A stretch of DNA of 20,956 nucleotides from a virus: positions 1 to 20,956 of IMG/VR virus record IMGVR_UViG_3300025853_014522; one strand, written 5' to 3'. The notes under the pieces are model-generated. The model did not search any database. It saw only the letters and a program-made list of their open reading frames with translations, and was not told the origin of the DNA. This document shows positions 12,604 through 19,517 of the stretch, piece after piece (positions within the stretch are counted from its first letter, which is position 1; each line of letters opens with the position of its first letter). The position numbers were made by a program, and so were the translations under genes.

Positions 12604-13375
12604 TCCTTCGATCGCAAGAAACCGAGTAGCGCGTTACCTTTCCAACGGGCAGACCGGTGAAGAATGGGATTCCAAAGTTGGGATCATGTCCGATTATGGG
12701 ACAGTCGGATCAAACCTGAACGATCTCGCTGCCGTTGACAGCCGAGAGATCGCCACGGGAGATGACCACTACTTCTACCGGCACCGCTCCTACGTCGGCA
12801 TGGCGCCCGAATGGATCGAATCAGCATGGGCGATGGGCGCGATGACCACAACCTTTGTCGAGATGTATCAGGATTTTTCATACGTCAAAGACGAGCCGAT
12901 TGTCGAGTTGACCTCTGGGCTCCCCCCGTTCTGGCCAATCGATGTCAACCTCCGAACAGGAAATGTGCAGACGTACATCCTCAACGAGGTAGAAGCAAGA
13001 ATTTTCGAAAAAACGCTTGAGACGTCTGCCGACTATCCGGATTACGAAGACCTTGTTTACGGTCAGGTCACGTATCAGGAAATCATGGACGGATCGCTCG
13101 GCGAGATGTTCGACGTCATTCGCCTCGGCGTACACCAGTTCGTCAACTGCACCGAAACAATCATTGACAAATTGTTTGACTGCCTAAAACCCGGTGGTCT
13201 TTTCATGGGTCGCGGCATGGCGCATGGAACCGGAATGTATCTCGATGACCTCACGGTTCATCAATCGTTTTGGGCAGACCAGAGCCGTTACATTGCGAGC
13301 AAAGAAAACGTGTATTCTCGTCATGTGGCCTTCCAAAACGGATTGGTTATCGCTCGCAAACTACCCACAAACTAA
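12593..13375 (+). CDS. Degenerate class I methyltransferase-like protein, cassette copy 2 (260 aa)
   Basis: Paralogue of the protein at 4599-5312. Shared features: 'SREIATGDDHYFYRHR' (50-65), the strand/loop 'EPIVELTSGLPPFWPIDV' (101-118) where SAM would bind, 'TYILNEVEARIFEKTLE' (127-143), 'MFDVIRLGVHQFVN' (172-185) and the typical 'LFDCLKPGGLFMGRG' (194-208) of class I methyltransferases, ending in 'FQNGLVIARK'. The SAM-binding glycine loop is not canonical (S-G-L-P-P), so catalysis is doubtful. ATG 12593 overlaps the upstream stop. The next gene, nine bases later, is a 2OG oxygenase. Substrate unknown. Confidence is high for the gene and moderate for the fold. Confidence 0.72.
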   Translation: MSINPSIARNRVARYLSNGQTGEEWDSKVGIMSDYGTVGSNLNDLAAVDSREIATGDDHYFYRHRSYVGMAPEWIESAWAMGAMTTTFVEMYQDFSYVKDEPIVELTSGLPPFWPIDVNLRTGNVQTYILNEVEARIFEKTLETSADYPDYEDLVYGQVTYQEIMDGSLGEMFDVIRLGVHQFVNCTETIIDKLFDCLKPGGLFMGRGMAHGTGMYLDDLTVHQSFWADQSRYIASKENVYSRHVAFQNGLVIARKLPTN

Positions 13376-13384
13376 GGAACGAAA

Positions 13385-14401
13385 ATGGCTCGGCTATACG
13401 GACCCGAAGACAACATCAAGCACGCCTACCACAAGTTGACTGACAGCGATTTCAAACTGATCGCCGATCTCGAATACACGAATCACCCCGGTGGTGTCGT
13501 GCATTTCCACGGAGCAGTTGATTTCGACTCGGACGTTTTGCTGCCCTACATCGACATGATGTCGTACGTTCCTTCATGCGGTCTGGAAATCATCAAAGAT
13601 GACGAAGGCAACATGCTCCATGGCGAAACCTTCGACGGGAAAATCGTCTCAATGGACGACCTCCTAGCCCTCCCGATGCGGGTCGGCGGAATGGGAATGC
13701 CAGAGCCGGTCAATCCCACAACGCCAGAGAACATTCGAGAGATTTTCGAAAATTTCGAAGAGACGATGTACTTCGCGCTCTGTCGATACGTCGACCTGTA
13801 CCCGCTCGTCGTGAACCAGTTGTGGTGGAGAGCCCGAGGCCATTGCCTAAAGTACCTGCCCGGAGCATCACTTGGGATTCACAACGACAACGACACCAAC
13901 TCGCTGATCATCGATGGGCAGCGCCACCTGTCTGGCCGCGAGATTGCGATGTATCAGGTGACCAACTGTTTGGTGTATCTCAACGAGGAGTACGAGGGCG
14001 GAGAGATGCACTTCCCGTATCTCGACATTAGTGTCAAGCCGAAGCGTGGCGACATGATTTTCTTCCCGGCGAACTACATGGGAACCCATGGGGTTGCCCC
14101 AGTTACTTCCGGCGAGCGTTACACCTATTTGGCTCAGTACGGCCACGGTGGTCTTCACAAGTACGAAGTGAAAGAGCCGAACGAGAGCGTCGACTGGCTG
14201 TGTCCAGTGTGGATGCCGTTCTTGTATCAGGACACCGCGCGGTTCATGCAGTCCGAATATTCACATTTCTCAAGCGAGAACAGTCGGGCTGTCGGACTTG
14301 ACGCCGCAACTGTCCACAATCAGGAGCGCTCAACTGAGGGTCCTCCGACTGGCGAGAAACTTGAGTACGGAGAGACTTGGCCGATCCCTGTTAGGCGTTA
14401 A
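13385..14401 (+). CDS. 2OG-Fe(II) oxygenase, WW[RK]-type (338 aa)
   Basis: P4H-like dioxygenase with a long N-terminal region and a C-terminal extension of about 85 residues. Iron ligands H166-x-D168 ('GIHNDND') and H235 ('MGTHGVAPV'), 2OG-binding R245 ('SGERYTYL'). Family marks: 'NQLWWRARGHCLKYLPGAS' (144-162), 'NCLVYLNEEYEGGEMHFPY' (194-212) and 'KRGDMIFFPANYM' (220-232). Closest relatives in the window are the minus-strand genes at 14398-15057 and 15646-16494. ATG 13385 follows AAGGAACG; the upstream stop codon is part of that site (TAAGGAACGAAAATG). Its stop lies in the 12-bp palindrome shared with the convergent gene. It is the last gene of the rightward island. Confidence 0.92.
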   Translation: MARLYGPEDNIKHAYHKLTDSDFKLIADLEYTNHPGGVVHFHGAVDFDSDVLLPYIDMMSYVPSCGLEIIKDDEGNMLHGETFDGKIVSMDDLLALPMRVGGMGMPEPVNPTTPENIREIFENFEETMYFALCRYVDLYPLVVNQLWWRARGHCLKYLPGASLGIHNDNDTNSLIIDGQRHLSGREIAMYQVTNCLVYLNEEYEGGEMHFPYLDISVKPKRGDMIFFPANYMGTHGVAPVTSGERYTYLAQYGHGGLHKYEVKEPNESVDWLCPVWMPFLYQDTARFMQSEYSHFSSENSRAVGLDAATVHNQERSTEGPPTGEKLEYGETWPIPVRR

Positions 14402-14405
14402 CGCC
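14394..14405. terminator. 12-bp perfect palindrome holding both convergent stop codons
   Basis: GGCGTTAACGCC is its own reverse complement. The central TTAA gives TAA stops to the genes on both strands (14399-14401 plus, 14398-14400 minus), so the two coding regions overlap by four bases. A hairpin would have only four base pairs, so this could be a weak bidirectional end signal, a protein-binding site or just a compact junction. No U-tract on either side. Confidence 0.35.
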
Positions 14406-15057
14406 AAGCAAATTCTGTTGAACCTTCTTGCGGGCCGTGCCCGAAGAATTCAAGGTACGAGACACGCTCGCCTGATGTGACAGGCTCTACGGCATGGGTG
14501 CCCAAATATCCTGCCGAGTAGATAAAGGCACTTCCCGCTTTGGGGGCAATATCTAGTCCGGCATACTTGAACAGTAGGTTCCCGCCTTCGCAGCGATCTT
14601 TCAAAATCAAAGATCCTGTCAGCACAGTAAAAATGGCGTTATTGCTTTCTTTACCGTCACCGATGAGGTTGTCATGATGGAAACCCATGTTTCCGGTTAC
14701 GGCATAGGTAGCGACATGCGGATGAGCCCTCCACCAGATGCATGGCTCAACCTCTGGAAAGTGCTGGCAGTAAACCTTGATGCATTCGCCCATTCCGTTG
14801 TACACGGACTGATAAAAATCAATATCTTCCTGTGAGGCGTTTTCTTCAAGACGCAAGATGCGGCTTGGAGATTCGTTTACCTGTTCTGCGGTAAAGCGGT
14901 AACCGCCTCGGTTGAGGTAGGTACCGTCATCCTGCAGAATATAGTCGCTCGGCTCATTAGCCTTACGGCGTTCCAGCCAGCCATCAAAAAAATCTGGGTC
15001 GATCTCGACGACATCTTGGAACTCCATGACCCCGTAGCCATGAAGGATCGATTTCAT
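14398..15057 (-). CDS. 2OG-Fe(II) oxygenase, WW[RK]-type (219 aa)
   Basis: P4H-like dioxygenase. H127-x-D129 ('GFHHDN'), distal H188 ('LGTHAVEPV'), R198 ('SGERVSYL'). 'CIWWRAHPHVATYAVTG' (106-122) and 'GSLILKDRCEGGNLLFKY' (148-165) are the family strands. It is shorter than its convergent relative at 13385-14401, lacking most of that protein's N- and C-terminal extensions. It starts in an ATGA overlap with the dehydrogenase-like gene upstream, so these two are probably co-translated. Substrate not known. All catalytic residues are present, so activity is expected. Confidence 0.9.
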   Translation of the reverse strand: MKSILHGYGVMEFQDVVEIDPDFFDGWLERRKANEPSDYILQDDGTYLNRGGYRFTAEQVNESPSRILRLEENASQEDIDFYQSVYNGMGECIKVYCQHFPEVEPCIWWRAHPHVATYAVTGNMGFHHDNLIGDGKESNNAIFTVLTGSLILKDRCEGGNLLFKYAGLDIAPKAGSAFIYSAGYLGTHAVEPVTSGERVSYLEFFGHGPQEGSTEFAWR

Positions 15058-15644
15058 ACAGGGTGACCTCGGGCCTCGTTCTCTGCGCGCTCGCGATCGT
15101 TGCGGTATCGACGGAACGCCTTGGCGTGCTCAGGTTCATCGCCTTCATCGGTGATTTCAATATTCCAGTAGCCGCTGTCGCCAAACAGTTCGGCGACTTC
15201 CTTGGCCCTTTCGCCCGAAAGGTAGATGGTGTGTTCGTTCGTGTACCCATCACGTCCGGGGTGGGGCCACCCGTAGAGCGAAGCATCCACATAGGAAACG
15301 CCAGCATCGATGTAACGACCACGGAATTCTTCCTCTGATTCCAAACCCCATAGGCCGTTCGATTCAATTACGCAGCCTTGGTACTTCCCATTTGTCAATT
15401 CTTTGCAAATGTTTTCAGCACCGTCACCGTTGGTGATCACGAAGATGTAGTCGGACGTTTCCATAACTTCGGCCATTGAATCGAGTTGTTCTACACCATG
15501 CTCTTCGGCGCGAGCCTTGGTTTCATCAGAGCGGTCAGCGGCGAAGGTGACAAGGCGGTGGCCTTGATCTTTCAAACTGTAGGCGAGCGTTGCGCCCATG
15601 CGACCAACAGAACAGATGCCAATAGTGGTTTTTGCTTCAATCAT
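15054..15644 (-). CDS. NAD(P)-binding dehydrogenase-like protein lacking the C-terminal domain (196 aa)
   Basis: N-terminal Rossmann domain of the 6-phosphogluconate/3-hydroxyisobutyrate dehydrogenase superfamily: 'TIGICSVGRMGATLAYSL' (7-24) with the dinucleotide loop S12-V-G14-R-M-G17, 'HRLVTFAADRSDETKARAEEH' region (29-49), 'SDYIFVITNGDGAENIC' (64-80), 'GCVIESNGLWG' (90-100) and 'GVSYVDASLYGWPHPGR' (115-131). Family members are about 290-300 residues and have an all-helical C-terminal domain carrying the catalytic Lys; here only about 40 charged residues follow, so the enzyme is incomplete or has another partner. ATG 15644 is chosen (one base after the upstream stop) over a TTG at 15659. 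It overlaps the next oxygenase gene by ATGA. It may be a redox partner for modification products, which is inference. Confidence 0.78.
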   Translation of the reverse strand: MIEAKTTIGICSVGRMGATLAYSLKDQGHRLVTFAADRSDETKARAEEHGVEQLDSMAEVMETSDYIFVITNGDGAENICKELTNGKYQGCVIESNGLWGLESEEEFRGRYIDAGVSYVDASLYGWPHPGRDGYTNEHTIYLSGERAKEVAELFGDSGYWNIEITDEGDEPEHAKAFRRYRNDRERAENEARGHPV

Positions 15645-15645
15645 T

Positions 15646-16494
15646 TCAGTTGAATCCAATCGGGGGAAGAATCGAGTACCCCTCCGTCATGTAGACGTTC
15701 GAGGCAATTTTTGCTGTTTCTGGTTCAGTCACGGGGTCGGCAACTGCTTCCAAATACTGGCCATTTGGCGAACCCTGACAGTACCAACCCAAGTAGGAGT
15801 ACCTCCATCCCCCAGTAACCGGCTTTACTTCGTGAGCAGCAAGGTAGTTGGCTGGAAAGAAGATCATATTCCCACGCTTGGGTTTGATGCTGATGTCGTA
15901 GTAGGCAAAACTGTGTTCGCCACCCGTGAAGTTTGTTCCGTCAAGTTCGTCCTCTGTTTCGACCCAGTCGTTGATGTAAGCAACAACGCTCACGGATGAG
16001 CGTGTGGCCAACTGATCGCGAGGATGAGGCTTGCCGTACTCGTAATCGGTACTCACATCCGAGTGCGTGCCCAGAAACGCGCCTTTAGGGTAAGCGACAA
16101 TGTGTCCACGAATCTTCCACCAAATGGTTTTCCCTGCCATGGGGAACTGATTGAGGTAATCAAGGAGACACAGATCTCGGCGCGACTCGATGTAATCGAG
16201 AGTTTCGATCACTTTGGGGTCAGGGTTTTGGTGGACCAAACTTCCCCGCCAAGGCATCTCATCCAAAGTGTCTTTTTCGAAGAAAAACTTGCTCCGGTTG
16301 ATGTAGCCCTCTTGTCCTGTAATCGGGTCGACCCCCGGAGTGTACGAAGTCTCACGTTCCTCACGCAGAGTGTTTTGGCAAAATTCTCGCATCCAATCCC
16401 AGTCGAGATCGAAAGCGTTTTCGTACATAACGATGCCGCCGCCTAGGTGAACCCCTTTTGGCGGTGCTTCGGTTTGGGTCTCGTCGACCGACAT
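15646..16494 (-). CDS. 2OG-Fe(II) oxygenase, WW[RK]-type (282 aa)
   Basis: P4H-like dioxygenase. H144-x-D146 ('LGTHSDVS'), distal H221 ('LAAHEVKPV'), R231 ('GGWRYSYL'). 'KTIWWKIRGHIVAYPKGAF' (122-140), 'SVVAYINDW' (169-177), 'TGGEHSFAYYDISIKPKRG' (190-208) and 'MIFFPANYL' (210-218) match the gene at 13385-14401 closely. An acidic insert 'ETEDELDG' (179-186) sits in the loop before the Gly-Gly strand. ATG 16494 follows AGGTAGAGAA. It lies eight bases after the TauD-like gene and one base before the dehydrogenase-like start. Substrate unknown, expected active. Confidence 0.92.
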   Translation of the reverse strand: MSVDETQTEAPPKGVHLGGGIVMYENAFDLDWDWMREFCQNTLREERETSYTPGVDPITGQEGYINRSKFFFEKDTLDEMPWRGSLVHQNPDPKVIETLDYIESRRDLCLLDYLNQFPMAGKTIWWKIRGHIVAYPKGAFLGTHSDVSTDYEYGKPHPRDQLATRSSVSVVAYINDWVETEDELDGTNFTGGEHSFAYYDISIKPKRGNMIFFPANYLAAHEVKPVTGGWRYSYLGWYCQGSPNGQYLEAVADPVTEPETAKIASNVYMTEGYSILPPIGFN

Positions 16495-16502
16495 TTCTCT
16501 AC

Positions 16503-18077
16503 CTACCTGTCGTTTTCGTGCTCATTAAGTTCGAGCATGTATCCGATGTAATCGTGTACCCGAGAGATTACACGAAGACGATCCTCGTTGTCTTTCAGCC
16601 CGTTGAAGCAGCCGTACAGCGAGTCGATCGCGAATTGAACCACGAAGTCTTCCGGAGGATGATTGCCGTCCGACTTGTAATACTGCATAAACGAGCAGTT
16701 GTGGTAACTCCACGGCCTGTACTGCAGAGGCTGATGCGGGAACCAATCCGGGTAGTGCCAAGCATGGCCCGCGTGTCGCATATCTGGGTGCCACTCAAGG
16801 AAACCACGGATCTGGTTCGGGATGCACCTAAGTGGATCAGGGTTGTCGTTTTCCAGCAGATTCCTGTCCGGTTCGAGGAACAGGTGAAAGTCACCATTCC
16901 TGTTGCAGACAAAGGAGCAGCCAGCCATCGGGTAATCGGGCATGATGTGATCCCGATAACGCTTCAGGTTTGCGAAAATCCTGTTGTTCTCATCGTGCGG
17001 AACCCGGTAGATAAAGAACTCGTCGTCGTCTACTTGATTTTCAAGTTCCTGCAATAGCGAGCGAGCGTTCCCATCTTCGTCTTCGATGGTGAACATAACC
17101 ACCTTTTGGTAGTACTCCTCTAGACCCTCAAGAGCGTAAAAACCTTTGGTGAAAACGAGAGGGATGTGGTCCGGGTTCGGCCCCATGCTGGTGTCTCGTT
17201 GATGATCCTCATCGGCAAGAACATCACCGAAGTTTTCGTTGATTTCAGCACGATATTCGGGGTCATAGAACGGCTGGTCGGTACCCGCTTCGACTCGCTG
17301 GAAGATGCGGTCTTTGCGTTCCCAGCCGGGATAGAAACCATGCATCACGGCGCGGTTATCCCAAATGACAACATCGCCAACTTCCCAATCCCACTGGTAG
17401 CGGTTCCGTGGCTCGGCGCAGTAGTCCTCTACATATTTACGAAGGTCTTGGAACCAAGGCGTTTCTTCGCCTTCGAGAATGGTCCCCGGCCCGGTCCAAT
17501 ACAGCATTGTTTCGCCAGTATCCGGGTGCGTGCGGAGAGCAGGATGAGATTTGACATCGTGCTCTTCGCTGCCAGTCTCACCACGGAATCGGGCCGTTTT
17601 CAAATGCTCCCGCAATTCGGCAGGGCACTCGTCGAAAAGATTCCGCAGGCTGACCCAGAAAGTATTGCCGTAACCTTGTTCCACATTGTAAGTCGTCATG
17701 TGGATAGAAATGAGGCTAGGTGGTTCGTCGAAAAACGGGTTGTCGACATGCCAGTTGCAACGAAGAAACCACTCTGGGTCTTCTTTGTTTTCAACGTCTT
17801 TGATTGTTTCGTGCCACTGATCTTTGAGAAGGCCACGCTGGTAGTAGCCATGGTCATGCTCGTCAGGTTTGTACTCGCCGTCGTAAAGGGCGTGAACCAG
17901 CGCGGCATGTTCCTCGTTGGTCGGGTGCATCCCGATGAAACCAATCATCTTGTTCTTCTTCAAGATTTCCTTGAAGTACTCGGGTTCAGCGAGCACCTGT
18001 TGAGCGGTTACGCCCTTGATTTTGAATCCGAGGTTTCCTAGTCGAAGACCGACTGCGATCCCGCCGACGCCTTTCAT
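16503..18077 (-). CDS. TauD-type 2OG-Fe(II) dioxygenase fused to a C-terminal domain of unknown function (524 aa)
   Basis: Residues 18-270 are a TauD/CAS-like dioxygenase: 'KKNKMIGFIGMHP' (40-52), iron ligands H110-x-D112 ('NWHVDNP') and H246 ('AVMHGFYPG'), 2OG Arg R261 (15 after the distal His, the E. coli TauD spacing) or R257. 'YGNTFWVSLRNLFDECP' (136-152) and 'WEVGDVVIWDNRAVMHG' (231-247) are family segments. Residues 300-520, about 220 residues, are extra: 'DEFFIYRVPHDENNRIFANL' (352-371), 'GCSFVCNRNGDFHLFLEPDR' (386-405), many Trp/His/Tyr (429-468), and a C-terminal helix. I do not recognise this part. TauD proteins are usually about 280 residues, so the length is unusual. The start overlaps the DUF6065 stop (ATGA). 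Confidence 0.88.
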   Translation of the reverse strand: MKGVGGIAVGLRLGNLGFKIKGVTAQQVLAEPEYFKEILKKNKMIGFIGMHPTNEEHAALVHALYDGEYKPDEHDHGYYQRGLLKDQWHETIKDVENKEDPEWFLRCNWHVDNPFFDEPPSLISIHMTTYNVEQGYGNTFWVSLRNLFDECPAELREHLKTARFRGETGSEEHDVKSHPALRTHPDTGETMLYWTGPGTILEGEETPWFQDLRKYVEDYCAEPRNRYQWDWEVGDVVIWDNRAVMHGFYPGWERKDRIFQRVEAGTDQPFYDPEYRAEINENFGDVLADEDHQRDTSMGPNPDHIPLVFTKGFYALEGLEEYYQKVVMFTIEDEDGNARSLLQELENQVDDDEFFIYRVPHDENNRIFANLKRYRDHIMPDYPMAGCSFVCNRNGDFHLFLEPDRNLLENDNPDPLRCIPNQIRGFLEWHPDMRHAGHAWHYPDWFPHQPLQYRPWSYHNCSFMQYYKSDGNHPPEDFVVQFAIDSLYGCFNGLKDNEDRLRVISRVHDYIGYMLELNEHENDR

Positions 18078-18802
18078 GATGGCTCCTTTAGTTTTGGGTG
18101 TCCTGAAAATTCAGGCCCGATACGGTTTCCTTCTTCGTCCAAACCGGTACGGATCCCACCCATCCATGTCCATGGTTCGTTGACCAATTTTTCTCTTTTA
18201 GCGACGCTGTATCTCATACGGGCGTCGTTTAATTCCTTTTGGTCATCATCCCACATGTTGTTCACATTGAACTCGACACTAGGCATGAGACTTGTGTCAT
18301 AGAACTGGAAAAACATGAAAGGCATTCCCGCTGGGAACACTACAGGCTCGCCGATTTTGGTGATCTTCCAGTTCATGTTGAACTCATCAGGCCACCAATC
18401 CGAAGGAATATGTCCAGTCAGGGGTACGGCACCATCAACGAAATAGTTGGGGGATCCGGTAATCCATGTTGCGACTCCCGGAGGTGTCGCGAACTTCCAG
18501 CCGACACAAAACGACATAATGCCGACGATGCTCGGCATGACGATGTCGCGTTCGTATGAGTGCCCGTCAATCTCGAACGTCTTGGTATGGCCTTCCAGAA
18601 TTCGCGGAACAGTTGGGCCCCCGTCATACTGGACGACAACGTCGTGCTGCAGAAGAACTTCCCAGCCATTGACGTTGGCCTCAGTCAACGGAAGGCACTT
18701 GTACGCGTGCTTCTTGTATGTTTCATCCATCCAGTCTCGACGCACGGACGCCTGTCGAATTTCTGGAGGATTCTGATGGCTTCGGGTGAGCGTAACTTCC
18801 AT
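18074..18802 (-). CDS. DUF6065 family protein (242 aa)
   Basis: Matches the DUF6065 pattern as I remember it: 'RRDWMDETYKKHAYKCLPLT' (21-40), 'ANVNGWEVLL' (42-51), 'GIMSFCVGWKFATPPGVATW' (94-113), 'AVPLTGHIPSDWWPDEFNMN' (125-144) and 'VVFPAGMPFMFFQF' (154-167). The biochemical role of the family is not known to me. ATG 18802 is chosen instead of ATG 18838: it follows the upstream stop by one base (TGATATG) and begins where the family normally begins, whereas the longer form adds 12 unrelated residues. The stop overlaps the TauD-like start (ATGA). The 284-aa protein at 3726-4580 appears to be a remote paralogue. Repeated association with 2OG oxygenases suggests a shared pathway. Confidence 0.78.
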   Translation of the reverse strand: MEVTLTRSHQNPPEIRQASVRRDWMDETYKKHAYKCLPLTEANVNGWEVLLQHDVVVQYDGGPTVPRILEGHTKTFEIDGHSYERDIVMPSIVGIMSFCVGWKFATPPGVATWITGSPNYFVDGAVPLTGHIPSDWWPDEFNMNWKITKIGEPVVFPAGMPFMFFQFYDTSLMPSVEFNVNNMWDDDQKELNDARMRYSVAKREKLVNEPWTWMGGIRTGLDEEGNRIGPEFSGHPKLKEPS

Positions 18803-18803
18803 A

Positions 18804-19511
18804 TCACGCGCCAAGCATGGTGACTTGCGAGTTCGCATCAGGTAGCCCGAGTCCGGGCATTCCCGCTGATGCGTAACCTCCCGAGCCGCCGTGCTCTTGG
18901 TGGTTGCGATCGTTGTAGTCGTACATCGTCACAGCGGAGTATTTAGTTCCGGACGAAACAGGGAGTGACGCGTGAGCGTAGATGAAGTCACTCGGATGAA
19001 CGATGACGTCACCGAATTCTGGCTTGAACTTGAGATTTTTGTACGGCATCATGTATTCGCCGCCTTCGTAATCGTCGTTGATGTAGCCGATGGCGGACAC
19101 CGCACACGAGTAGGAGAATCCAGAGTCGGGGTGGACCGAGAAGTGTTGGCCCGGACCATATTTTACGAAGTTGGTTGCTTCCTCGTAGTCGAGCGAAAGA
19201 TTGAAAAGCGACGAATAGTGCTTTACGCACGCACGTACACCGGCAATCACCTCTTCGTAAACCTTGCCGAGATCTGAGAACTCGTCGGGAACTGGCATGT
19301 CGCCCTGCCGCAACTTGAAATCGAAGCAGTCACGGTAATCCTTCATGATCTCGTTGTCACCGACCATTCTGCTCTTCCATGTGAAGTAGTCGGTGGCGCT
19401 TCCTTCAAGGCCTCGTTCGAGGCGTCCGACAAAATCAGAGTCCTTGGGCCACACGTCCTTGTACAGGATGATTCCGTCAGTTGATGTGCCGAGAGTTCCA
19501 GCAACTCGCAT
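18804..19511 (-). CDS. 2OG-Fe(II) oxygenase, P4H-like (235 aa)
   Basis: P4H-like dioxygenase. H127-x-D129 ('FSVHPDSG'), distal H180 ('IYAHASLPV'), K190 ('SGTKYSAVTMY'). Core strands 'AVSAIGYINDDYEGGEYMMPY' region (137-157) and 'PEFGDVIVHPSDF' (164-176). It has Lys rather than Arg at the 2OG position, like the gene at 8506-9099, so these two form a subgroup apart from the WW[RK] type. The C-terminal 35 residues are Gly/Ser/Ala-rich ('HGGSGGYASAGMPGLGLP'), an unusual flexible tail. The ribosome-binding site TGAGGAAC includes the stop codon of the upstream gene. Confidence 0.92.
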   Translation of the reverse strand: MRVAGTLGTSTDGIILYKDVWPKDSDFVGRLERGLEGSATDYFTWKSRMVGDNEIMKDYRDCFDFKLRQGDMPVPDEFSDLGKVYEEVIAGVRACVKHYSSLFNLSLDYEEATNFVKYGPGQHFSVHPDSGFSYSCAVSAIGYINDDYEGGEYMMPYKNLKFKPEFGDVIVHPSDFIYAHASLPVSSGTKYSAVTMYDYNDRNHQEHGGSGGYASAGMPGLGLPDANSQVTMLGA

Positions 19512-19517
19512 TGTTCC

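Noticed and set aside
17166-18041. 291-codon open frame on the plus strand.
   Set aside because: Entirely antisense to the TauD-like gene, whose motifs and start/stop overlaps are clear; no family features in the plus frame.
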